From NCBI RefSeq assembly GCF_012790675.1, contig NZ_CP046391.1, positions 1,169,647 to 1,192,309 of the forward strand: a stretch of DNA of 22,663 nt. The letters run 5' to 3'. The notes beneath the pieces are model-generated. The model did no database searches, was not told the DNA's origin, and saw only the letters and a list, made by a program, of their open reading frames with translations. A program made the translations under genes and the position numbers. Below, in pieces: positions 15,975 to 22,663 of the stretch. The stretch is from Anaplasma platys. GTDB lineage: Bacteria; Pseudomonadota; Alphaproteobacteria; Rickettsiales; Anaplasmataceae. Each line of letters begins with the position of its first letter. Position 1 is the first letter of the stretch.

Positions 15975-16663
15975 TACTCCAGATGGGTACGCTTTCCGTT
16001 GGTGTGTTGTGGTTTCACCGAGCTGTGTGCTTTCGTGGGCTACTGTGACATTTGCGTGCGTGCTGTCACAGCAGTAGTGGTTGTAAGCTTTTTTGTGCGG
16101 TGTGGTCTTATTTGCAGCGTCTTGCGCCGTATCCCCGCGTGTTGATGACAGTTGAGCATTGGGTTTTGGTAGTTATGCAGCACGACACTGTGGGACCCGT
16201 TTTGTGTGTTGTGCGTTGCGGAGTAACCATCCGTTTCTGTGTGTGTCGCTTGAAGTTTTCCACTCTTGATCACTCTGAGCGCGTGAGTTCCGCTAGCCCG
16301 CAGCTGGACGAAAGCTGCAGTGGTAATGCTCTTTATTCCTTTACTTTTTCCTCAGCGCAACAAAGCTCCTCTTGCTCGGGGTATTGAGAAGAAACTAGAT
16401 CTATGTCGTTCATATACGAGTCTGGACTCAAGGGTGGGTCGCTGAGCTTCAGATACAAGGTCTGCTTCAGTGGTAAAGGCGCCTCACTTTTTCCTGACAC
16501 TATATCAGATACATACTTGCTGGGTTTTTTCAATCTTATGACCAAAAAGACACAAACTTAAATTGCTATACACCGCATACTAGCCCTATCACAATTATTA
16601 CACAATACCCAAAATCCACGCTTTTAAACACTTCGCTGCAATTTTGAGATTTAACATCTCTAC
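15975..16663. other. stretch of about 690 bp without recognised gene
   Basis: Between the rpsT terminator and the end of lgt (which reads leftward) there is no supported gene. A 70-codon minus-strand frame (16545-16333) depends on a TTG with a stop just upstream and no SD. The left part of the stretch is rich in T and G on the plus strand (many TGTG and GTGT runs), and the last 150 bp before lgt are AT-rich. No known structural RNA motif was recognised. Confidence 0.5.
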
Positions 16664-17500
16664 TTACTCAGCAGAAACATTAGTGTGTTTGCGGTGTTTT
16701 TTGATAATTATGAACAGCATAATCAGCGAACCGAGAATCATGGGGATAGACAAAATTTGTCCCATGGACAGGCTTACTGGTAGGTCCAATTCATAGTCAG
16801 GCTCGCGCCAGATTTCAATCATGCACCTTACAAGACCGTACCAGCCACAGTAGGTAAAAGCCAATACTCCTGGGCGTTGCGGAAGCGGGGTAAATTTCAG
16901 GAGTGCGTTCATGAAAATTAACGGCAGCAAGCCCTCGCAAATGGCCTCGTAAACTTGAGTGGGGTGTCGCGTAAGTGCTGGTTCTGCATCAGGAAATGTT
17001 ACGCCGAGACACATATTTGTCACTTTTCCATAAAGCTCGCCGTTTACCAGGTTGGCGATTCTTCCGAGAAATATTCCTAGTGGAGCAGCGCAGGTGAAAA
17101 GGTCTAGAACGTGTAGATAGGAGACCTGGTATCTTCTACAGACTATGGACATGCTTAGCAGAGCGCCTATTACACCTCCATGGAATGACATTCCCCCATG
17201 CCAGAGCTTTATGATTTCTGTAGGAAATTCAAGATAAAAACCTGGGTGGTATATAAAAACGTATGCCGCCCTCCCTCCCAAAATGCCTCCTACAATTAGC
17301 CAGGATAGCAATGCTTCTACGAAATCTTTTCTTTCGGGGAGGAATCGGCCTACTTTGCCTATATGCCAATAAAAAAACAAAACTCCCAGCAGGTATGCCA
17401 GAGCATACCAACGAATCTCAAACAACCCAATCTTCAGGGCAACGGGGTCTATGCTAATCAGCCACTCTATTGCGTTTTGTGCACTCAAACAAATTGACAT
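16664..17500 (-). CDS. lgt: prolipoprotein diacylglyceryl transferase
   Basis: This 278-residue polytopic inner-membrane enzyme transfers diacylglycerol from phosphatidylglycerol to the lipobox Cys of prolipoproteins, the first step of lipoprotein maturation. The family signature GRIANLVNGELYG is at 146-158 (usual GRIGNFINGELWG). HGGMSFHGG is at 101-109 and RHPTQVYEA near 178-186, and about seven hydrophobic segments span the protein. The start is ATG 17500, which overlaps the -35 box of the divergent murJ promoter; the SD is weak. Length is normal. Its presence implies processed lipoproteins, consistent with Anaplasma surface lipoproteins. Confidence 0.96.
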   Translation of the reverse strand: MSICLSAQNAIEWLISIDPVALKIGLFEIRWYALAYLLGVLFFYWHIGKVGRFLPERKDFVEALLSWLIVGGILGGRAAYVFIYHPGFYLEFPTEIIKLWHGGMSFHGGVIGALLSMSIVCRRYQVSYLHVLDLFTCAAPLGIFLGRIANLVNGELYGKVTNMCLGVTFPDAEPALTRHPTQVYEAICEGLLPLIFMNALLKFTPLPQRPGVLAFTYCGWYGLVRCMIEIWREPDYELDLPVSLSMGQILSIPMILGSLIMLFIIIKKHRKHTNVSAE

Positions 17501-17523
17501 ACAGACACACTACTTCGTATAAT
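17494..17523 (+). promoter_or_regulatory. consensus sigma-70 promoter for murJ
   Basis: TTGACA (17494-17499) and TATAAT (17518-17523) are both exact consensus hexamers, separated by 18 bases. Transcription would begin near 17530, about 56 bases before the murJ ATG at 17586. The -35 box overlaps the start codon of the divergent lgt, so strong murJ initiation could interfere with lgt expression. Confidence 0.65.
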
Positions 17524-17585
17524 CCGGTCGGCGGTCGAATATAGGTTTCAACGCGCTGTTGGAATCTTGCACATAAAGTCAAACT

Positions 17586-19094
17586 ATGCTAGGGAAAATA
17601 TTCACGTTTAGCTTCGTGACGTTGCTGTCGCGAATTCTCGGCCTTGCCAGGGATATGCTGATTGCGTATACGTTGGGAGCACAAGGGCTTTCTGATGTGT
17701 TTTTGGCGGCGTTCAGGTTACCGGCGCTTTTCAGGACGTATTTTTCTGAGGGTGTCCTGAGTATGAGCTTTGTTCCTATATATTCCAAAAAACTTCAAGA
17801 TACTCAAGAGGCGCAGAGGTTTGCCGACCAGGTGTTTACTGGTCTTTTGGTTTTTCTTCTCTTGCTCTGTTTTTTGCTGTTTGTATTTACTCCCAAGTTC
17901 CTAAGTGTATTTGCACCGGGGTTTTTAGGTAGTACCTACAAGTTTGGTCTGACTGTTGAGCTTGTCAGGATAATGCTACCGTATATGCTCTTTGTCGCGA
18001 TCACCTCCGTTATCGGTGGCATATTGCAGACCCATCAGTGCTTCTATATCACCGCGCTCGTTCCAGTGATATTGAATGTTTGCATGATTGTCAGTGCCCT
18101 TTGTCCGCACTGGAGCCTGCCGGTATACAATTTTTCGGTTGGGGTCTCTTGTGCAGGCGTCATCCAGTTTGGTATGGCGCTATATGCCGTCAAAAGGCGC
18201 AACATTTCGGTTAAGTTGGTTAGGCCCAGGGTTGACGAGGAGATGAGGGTTTTCCTCAAGCGGTCGGGAATGTCATTGTTGAGTGGTTGTGCATCGCAGC
18301 TGAGTGTGTGGGTTAATACAATATTTGCCAGTGCCATTCCCGGTGCGATAACGTACTTTTACTATTCAGATAGGGTAAACCAGTTACCCCAGTCGTTAGT
18401 AGGCATCTCAATGAGCGTTGTCTTAATGCCTACCATAGCTAAATTAGCACGTGGTGATGACACAAGGAAAATGATAGAGAAGCAAAACCAGGCTCTAGAT
18501 TTGGGTCTTACCCTTATAGTTCCTTCTGCTGCAGTTCTTATAGCAATGGCGGAACCAGTGTTGCTGGCATTACTCCACTATGGACAATTTGACTATTGGG
18601 CTGTGGGGAACACAGCTCCCATCTTGTCTGTCCTTGCCACTACATTGCCTGCGTATGTTGTGTGCAAAATTCTTCTCATGTTTTTTTATGCTAGGGGCGA
18701 ATTTGGTATCCCAGCAATATTTGCTGTTGCTTCCCTATGCGCTAGTGGTGCCGTTTCATACGTAATGATGCGGTTTTGGGGATCGGTCGGTATTGCTGTC
18801 GGTAGTGCTGTGGGCACGTGGTTGAATGCTATCTTTCTGATGATCTATTTGCGGGCACGCAATTTGTATGAGTTTAGCGATGTGCTGATCAATAAACTTT
18901 CGTTCGTCTTTCTCTCGGCAACAATTATGGTTGTCGTGTTAGGGATGTGTAGTGCGATTCTGGCGCCATACTTATTCCAGGGTGCCCTTATAAAGATAGT
19001 TGTTATCGTGCTCCTGTTGGCTGTGGGGGTTGCTGTTTATCTTTTTACACTGTGTGGAATATTTCGACAGCAAATCTCAGTTGGTGACATCTAA
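17586..19094 (+). CDS. murJ: lipid II flippase MurJ (MviN)
   Basis: This 502-residue inner-membrane protein of the MOP superfamily flips lipid II to the periplasmic face for peptidoglycan synthesis. The N-terminal signature SRILGLARDMLIAYTLGAQGLSDVFLAAFRLPALFR aligns with E. coli MurJ. It places the essential residues at Arg16, Arg22, Asp37 and Arg50, and Arg263 in YYSDRVNQLP corresponds to the essential Arg270. About 13-14 hydrophobic segments run the whole length, as expected. The start is ATG 17586 with a weak SD. It diverges from lgt and is followed 146 bp later by an unknown gene on the same strand. Its presence agrees with reports that Anaplasma retains a peptidoglycan-like structure. 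Confidence 0.95.
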   Translation: MLGKIFTFSFVTLLSRILGLARDMLIAYTLGAQGLSDVFLAAFRLPALFRTYFSEGVLSMSFVPIYSKKLQDTQEAQRFADQVFTGLLVFLLLLCFLLFVFTPKFLSVFAPGFLGSTYKFGLTVELVRIMLPYMLFVAITSVIGGILQTHQCFYITALVPVILNVCMIVSALCPHWSLPVYNFSVGVSCAGVIQFGMALYAVKRRNISVKLVRPRVDEEMRVFLKRSGMSLLSGCASQLSVWVNTIFASAIPGAITYFYYSDRVNQLPQSLVGISMSVVLMPTIAKLARGDDTRKMIEKQNQALDLGLTLIVPSAAVLIAMAEPVLLALLHYGQFDYWAVGNTAPILSVLATTLPAYVVCKILLMFFYARGEFGIPAIFAVASLCASGAVSYVMMRFWGSVGIAVGSAVGTWLNAIFLMIYLRARNLYEFSDVLINKLSFVFLSATIMVVVLGMCSAILAPYLFQGALIKIVVIVLLLAVGVAVYLFTLCGIFRQQISVGDI

Positions 19095-19240
19095 CTTTAG
19101 TGTGTGAGGTGTTGCGTCACAGTGATCACGATACTCCGCTGATTTTCAGTTTTTTAAGGGCGTATTGTCCTATTGAATTATTATTTTTTTAATAAAAATT
19201 ACTCACAATGCTGTAGCTCGACAACCTACACAAAGTAACG

Positions 19241-20149
19241 GTGATAACATATTCAAGTATAAATAGAACCCGTGTGGTTTTGGGTTTTGCCCATAAAGAG
19301 CACGTGAGGGATTTTAAGGAGAAATGCACCACTTTGGATGAAAGCATTGTTTCTAGGGCTATATTTCCCGACAGTGTGCACATCAAGTACGAAGGGGGCA
19401 ACCGTGTGGTGCTTACTCCCGAGACTACGGAGTTCACCTTTAGTAGTGTAAGTGTAATGATAAACCACATGATAAGACATGGGTTTACTACGGGAGATAG
19501 CGTTCTGGGGGCAATGTTAGAACAGATAGCTACCAACCTGCCTGTCGAGGACAAATTGGTCTTGCGTTGTGTCAATGATAAACCAACATTTGTTGTTTCG
19601 GTAACTCATGACGCTATAGATCTTGCACCAGTAACAGAGCGTTACGTTAATCCAGGTGCACAGGGCTTCCGCGAATTAGTAAGTCAGCTAAATCGTGATG
19701 GGGCTGTGAGTAGTGTGGAGGTGGACAGCATAAGTCGCTCAATTCACGTAACACCCAGTGGTAGCATATGTGGGGCACTTAAAGCTCTAAGTTTGGCTCT
19801 CGACAAGGCAGGTGCTATTGTCAATAACTCCGGCGTTCTCTCACAGTTGATGGATATGGCGCTTGCAGATGTGACGGCTAATGAACTGCGTACAGTAAGG
19901 AATATTTCGCGGTATCCTGTGACCCACCCGTTGAGTAGGTATAAGGACGCTGCACTGACCATAGAGGATATTCTTGTTGGTATACGCAATCGGGAACTAA
20001 ACGAAACTATAAAGCGCAAGCTTACTGCTGCCCTTAAGGGAAGCGGCGAATTTTCTGCCTTGCCGTCGGTTCTTACAAAAGGATTTGCAAAGCTCAGCAA
20101 AGACTTTTCTGGACAACTCGATAAGATCATTCGTAACTCACTCACGTAG
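19241..20149 (+). CDS. conserved-looking protein of unknown function (302 residues)
   Basis: The frame starts at GTG 19241 and ends at TAG 20147-20149. A stop (TAG at 19214-19216) lies just upstream in frame, so the start cannot be much earlier. There is no clear SD. The protein is soluble-looking, with no signal peptide or membrane segment, and is Thr/Val/Ser-rich with alternating strand and helix patterns. A segment near residues 180-200 (GALKALSLALDKAGAIV) and a C-terminal lysine-rich helix region (LNETIKRKLTAALKG...KGFAKLSKDF) stand out. The upstream region has an AT-rich tract (19180-19199) with a possible TTGTCC-17-TTTAAT promoter. I do not recognise the family. It converges on the repeat-protein gene to its right. 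Confidence 0.75.
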   Translation: MITYSSINRTRVVLGFAHKEHVRDFKEKCTTLDESIVSRAIFPDSVHIKYEGGNRVVLTPETTEFTFSSVSVMINHMIRHGFTTGDSVLGAMLEQIATNLPVEDKLVLRCVNDKPTFVVSVTHDAIDLAPVTERYVNPGAQGFRELVSQLNRDGAVSSVEVDSISRSIHVTPSGSICGALKALSLALDKAGAIVNNSGVLSQLMDMALADVTANELRTVRNISRYPVTHPLSRYKDAALTIEDILVGIRNRELNETIKRKLTAALKGSGEFSALPSVLTKGFAKLSKDFSGQLDKIIRNSLT

Positions 20150-20170
20150 CAGCTTAGAGGTACTTTTTCG

Positions 20171-20195
20171 ACCGCGTGTTTCACAGATACGCGGT
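20171..20195. repeat. inverted repeat between convergent genes
   Basis: ACCGCGT (20171-20177) and ACGCGGT (20189-20195) form a perfect 7-bp stem with an 11-base loop, 21 bp after the stop of the plus-strand gene. No U-run follows on either strand, so it is not a clear intrinsic terminator, though its place between convergent genes suggests a transcript-end role. Confidence 0.4.
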
Positions 20196-20357
20196 GTGAG
20201 AGGAGCAACACGACTACTGATCGAAATAGGCCAAATTCCTATAAGATGTATCAAAATGAAAAGACGCCTAACAGGCAAGCTGCTTATGCAGCAGTCAACC
20301 CCTGGCGCCTTTTTTCTCACAACAACACAACCCAACTACAGCTGCGTGCTCCAGTTA

Positions 20358-21158
20358 CTACGCTTGAACAGTAGCTTCTTCTTCCTCAGCCTTTGGTTCA
20401 TCATCTGTTGATGAGCCTTCTTCTACCTTAGCATCAGCTTCCTTTCCAGAAGTACCGTCGTCTTCCACGCCTTGACCAGTGCCTTCCACAACTTCTTCCT
20501 CAGCCTTTGGTTCATCGTCTGTTGATGAGCCTTCCTCTACCTTAGCATCAGCTTCCTTTCCGGAAGTACCGTCGGCTTCCACGTCTTGACTAGTGCCTTC
20601 TACAACTTTTGTTTCAGTAGTGTCAGCTGCGCTCACTTCTGTGCCTTCCGCATCACTAGTACGTTCTTCAGTGTCATCAGTTTGTTGTACCTCACGGCTT
20701 GCTGCAGACTCTTTGGTGAGTGTGACAGTTATGGTGTAATCTTCTGTAGAAGCTGAGAGTACCAGACCACTTTCGTTAAGTTCTGTTTTAGATAAGTCGC
20801 CAATATTGCCAATGTAAAAGAATCTCCCTACAGAAAGTACAGGAGCGCCACTAGTGCTCTCACCTGTCTCAAACCCTTGAGATTTGCCTTCTGACAAGTA
20901 CAAACCTTCCAGAGATACACTCGGATGTTCGCCCCCTCTGGTAACTGCTTCCAAGGTTACAGTCTTATAGCAACCATCCTTGACATCTGTGCTAACATAA
21001 GCGCGAGAAACATGTTCCTCATCGCTGCCCGAGTAGACACGAGGTTGGAAAGACTCACCGTATGTCAGCTCTCCAGTGTCAAAACCGTAACCACAACCCG
21101 TGGTTGCACCACTATAAGTTGCGCTTACAGTCGCATATTGGAAATCATCAAGTATCAT
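20358..21158 (-). CDS. acidic tandem-repeat protein (possible AAAP/TRP-like surface or secreted protein)
   Basis: This 266-residue protein has two parts. An N-terminal domain of about 155 residues is rich in Gly, Ser, Thr and Tyr, with mostly beta-like patterning and no signal peptide. A Glu/Asp/Thr/Ser-rich tail contains two adjacent 38-residue repeats at residues 185-222 and 223-260. Each repeat ends STDDEPKAEEE and contains GTSGKEADAKVEEGS. The layout resembles Ehrlichia tandem-repeat proteins (acidic, signal-less, type I secreted) and the A. marginale appendage-associated protein group. That link is inference from architecture. Start ATG 21158 has AGGGTC 7 bases upstream. It is divergent from a second repeat protein at 21804, whose N-terminal domain appears distantly similar. 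Confidence 0.75.
   Translation of the reverse strand: MILDDFQYATVSATYSGATTGCGYGFDTGELTYGESFQPRVYSGSDEEHVSRAYVSTDVKDGCYKTVTLEAVTRGGEHPSVSLEGLYLSEGKSQGFETGESTSGAPVLSVGRFFYIGNIGDLSKTELNESGLVLSASTEDYTITVTLTKESAASREVQQTDDTEERTSDAEGTEVSAADTTETKVVEGTSQDVEADGTSGKEADAKVEEGSSTDDEPKAEEEVVEGTGQGVEDDGTSGKEADAKVEEGSSTDDEPKAEEEEATVQA
20379..20606 (-). repeat. two 114-bp tandem repeats in the acidic repeat protein
   Basis: Copies at 20379-20492 and 20493-20606 differ by about 7 of 114 bases (by eye), most of them silent or conservative. Each encodes 38 residues beginning VVEGT. A partial extra Glu follows the second copy near the C-terminus. The divergence shows that this pair is older than, or less homogenised than, the identical repeats in the neighbouring gene. 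Confidence 0.9.
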
Positions 21159-21803
21159 AAATAGACCCTATGGAACAAACTACATTTGCGCTACAACATA
21201 TACACGGGGTGGAGTTTTGTAAAGCAAAATCCGTCCTGTCTTACAGCGTGTTATATAGGGTCTCCAATACATCCTCGCCCCATGAGTGTGTATCAAAATT
21301 AGTGATGTTGCACAGGATTTTTTCTACCATCGCGCATTAGCAATACTGTTTCTCCTTTTATCGAAAAATCCCGCCAATTTTGCGGTGTGTGCTATACGTC
21401 ACGGAGAACATGTTCACTTGTGAACGTGTAATTCTTAGCTCAGCCAGTCTTAGGCATCCGTAGTTTTGTGTGCTTAATGCCAGATTGCTGCTCTTTAGAA
21501 AATAGTGCGGAAGCATTTTCTAACCTGTATGCAACATACTGTGTGAACGGGTGCAGCATGTTTTTGCATGTATTAACATACTGTGAATAAATAAGGTGTT
21601 GCCCTTCAGGTTTCTCTAGTTTAATTTGTGATACCGCACGTACACGTGTTGTAATTGTGGTATCTCTCGGTGTTCCAGCTGCATGTCAGGTGCGGGTATA
21701 GCTAGCTTGTAACAAGTTTTTGGTGTTTTTCTCGTTTGCATGCGGTTTTGGTGCCGAAGTACACGTTTGAGTTGTGAGTTGAGATAGCAAGTGAGGGATG
21801 CAT
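21159..21803. promoter_or_regulatory. 645-bp divergent intergenic region with several palindromes and direct repeats
   Basis: This region must hold the promoters of both repeat-protein genes. It contains GAACATGTTC (21406-21415) overlapping GTTCAC-TT-GTGAAC (21412-21425). A direct repeat AACATACTGTG occurs at 21533-21543 and 21575-21585, 42 bp apart. An inverted repeat GATACC...GGTATC (21630-21635 and 21659-21664) is centred near an 8-bp palindrome ACACGTGT (21642-21649). No gene is supported in this stretch. The elements are directly visible; their role as regulator sites is inference. Confidence 0.5.
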
Positions 21804-22663
21804 ATGGGCGATATAGGCATAGATATAGGTGTGGGTGGCCATCACATAGGTAGCGACGGGATTACCGAAGGTGCCTACGGTTATTTTTCTACACCCGCAT
21901 GCGACAAGGGCAGCAATGGAGAATACCTGAAAGACAAGTGTCGGGCAGTAACTGGCGTGTGGGAAGCTGGGGAGATGGCCCTGTTCATAAGTTCCCTTGC
22001 TGGCCGCTATGAGGATGCTTTGGCAAGTATCAACGACGTTATTGAGGGAAGGATTTATTTCATTGCCGAAACCCCGGACGGACAACTGGTGGCGGAACGT
22101 CCTGGGTCCTATAACAGCGTTACCGAAGAATACTACCTGACGCCAGATCCTAATGATCGTTCATATGCGCCACCAGAAGGTTTGGTGCGAGATGACATTG
22201 CAGGATTGTTGGCGAAGGACCTGCAAGACGTGACTGTTAGATTCTTTATCAAGATCGACGAGCCTGTGCGAGTTGATGTCTCTGGCGAAGCTGGTTCTCA
22301 AGACGGTACTGAATCTTCATTAGAAGGACAAGAGCAAACTGTTGGGGATACAGCGGAATCTGCTCCCAGACCTGAGAGCGGGGTGGATGCAGAGAAAGAA
22401 GACGGCGACTCCGAAGGCCTTGGTGTCCAGGAGCAAGGTGAGAATTTAGGAGACGGTACTGAATCTTCATTAGAAGGACAAGAGCAAACTGTTGGGGATA
22501 CAGCGGAATCTGCTCCCAGACCTGAGAGCGGGGTGGATGCAGAGAAAGAAGACGGCGACTCCGAAGGCCTTGGTGTCCAGGAGCAAGGTGAGAATTTAGG
22601 AGACGGTACTGAATCTTCATTAGAAGGACAAGAGCAAACTGTTGGGGATACAGCGGAATCTGC
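21804..22663 (+). CDS. acidic tandem-repeat protein, 3' end beyond window (possible AAAP/TRP-like)
   Basis: An open frame starts at ATG 21804 and remains open to the window end, giving at least 286 residues. GAGGG lies six bases upstream of this ATG; an in-frame ATG at 21798 abuts the GAGGG and is less likely. The N-terminal domain of about 165 residues (MGDIGIDIGVGGHHIGS...) has no signal peptide or membrane segment. From residue 167 the protein consists of 50-residue repeats rich in Glu, Gly, Asp and Ser (DGTESSLEGQEQ...EQGENLG). Segments EGRIYFIAE and DKCRAVTG...EAGEMALFISSLAGRY resemble GRFFYIGN and DGCYKTVTLEAVTRGGE...SLEGLY in the divergent repeat protein, suggesting a shared domain. 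The acidic, signal-less repeat architecture recalls the A. marginale appendage-associated protein and Ehrlichia TRPs. Total length and repeat number are not visible. Confidence 0.8.
   Translation, partial: MGDIGIDIGVGGHHIGSDGITEGAYGYFSTPACDKGSNGEYLKDKCRAVTGVWEAGEMALFISSLAGRYEDALASINDVIEGRIYFIAETPDGQLVAERPGSYNSVTEEYYLTPDPNDRSYAPPEGLVRDDIAGLLAKDLQDVTVRFFIKIDEPVRVDVSGEAGSQDGTESSLEGQEQTVGDTAESAPRPESGVDAEKEDGDSEGLGVQEQGENLGDGTESSLEGQEQTVGDTAESAPRPESGVDAEKEDGDSEGLGVQEQGENLGDGTESSLEGQEQTVGDTAES
22302..22663 (+). repeat. identical 150-bp tandem repeats (2.4 copies visible)
   Basis: Copies begin at 22302, 22452 and 22602, each opening gacggtactgaatcttcatt. The first two are identical across all 150 bases by eye, and the third is identical as far as the window shows (62 bases). 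The period is a multiple of three (50 residues), so copy-number change keeps the reading frame. Confidence 0.95.

Noticed and set aside
16333..16545. Minus-strand 70-codon frame after lgt
   Set aside because: It needs a TTG start a few codons after a stop, has no SD, and its sequence shows no recognisable motif.
22249..22620. Minus-strand 123-residue frame containing repeated segments
   Set aside because: It is the antisense shadow of the 150-bp repeats; the plus frame has an SD, an N-terminal domain and acidic repeat composition typical of known proteins.

Overview
The window looks like a piece of an Anaplasma chromosome, most likely Anaplasma marginale or a close relative such as A. centrale. 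The left edge carries a 5'-truncated fragment of the Msp2 hypervariable region. Two intact outer membrane proteins of the Msp2/Pfam surface-antigen superfamily follow. Housekeeping proteins are alphaproteobacterial in type (a SecD-type translocase subunit, a family-4-like uracil-DNA glycosylase, MurJ, Lgt). Coding density is low, with several gene-free stretches of 0.6-1 kb, and several genes start at TTG or GTG, as is usual in Rickettsiales genomes undergoing reduction. The species assignment is inference from recognised protein families, not a database match.

Layout. 1-321: msp2 pseudogene fragment, then about 700 bp of AT-rich non-coding DNA. 1021-5745 (+): surface antigen, UbiD decarboxylase, second surface antigen. 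A perfect 10-bp-stem hairpin at 5795-5819 separates these from a minus-strand block: a multi-spanning membrane protein of unknown function (5819-7423), a 48-residue CHCC zinc-finger protein (7703-7849) and secD (7879-9378). uvrB (9440-11416, +) diverges from secD across a 60-bp promoter region. About 970 bp without recognised genes follows, then two very small genes with strong Shine-Dalgarno sites (12383-12559, 12710-12919). Next come minus-strand uracil-DNA glycosylase and peptide deformylase, then plus-strand plsC and rpsT. After a 711-bp non-coding stretch, lgt (-) and murJ (+) diverge from a region with a textbook sigma-70 promoter. A 302-residue unknown protein follows on the plus strand. 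The right end holds two divergently transcribed acidic tandem-repeat proteins. The second runs off the window and has at least two identical 150-bp repeats.

Functional themes. The envelope theme is strong: two Msp2-superfamily porin-like antigens, SecD (protein export), Lgt (lipoprotein lipidation), MurJ (lipid II flipping), PlsC (phospholipid synthesis) and the tandem-repeat proteins, which may be surface-attached or secreted. The remainder is DNA repair (UvrB, UDG), ubiquinone synthesis (UbiD), translation (S20, deformylase) and a likely respiratory complex I accessory zinc protein. No mobile element, CRISPR array, tRNA or rRNA gene was recognised. The least described parts are the two divergent repeat proteins with a palindrome-rich intergenic region, the two small SD-led genes and the two conserved-looking proteins of unknown function.
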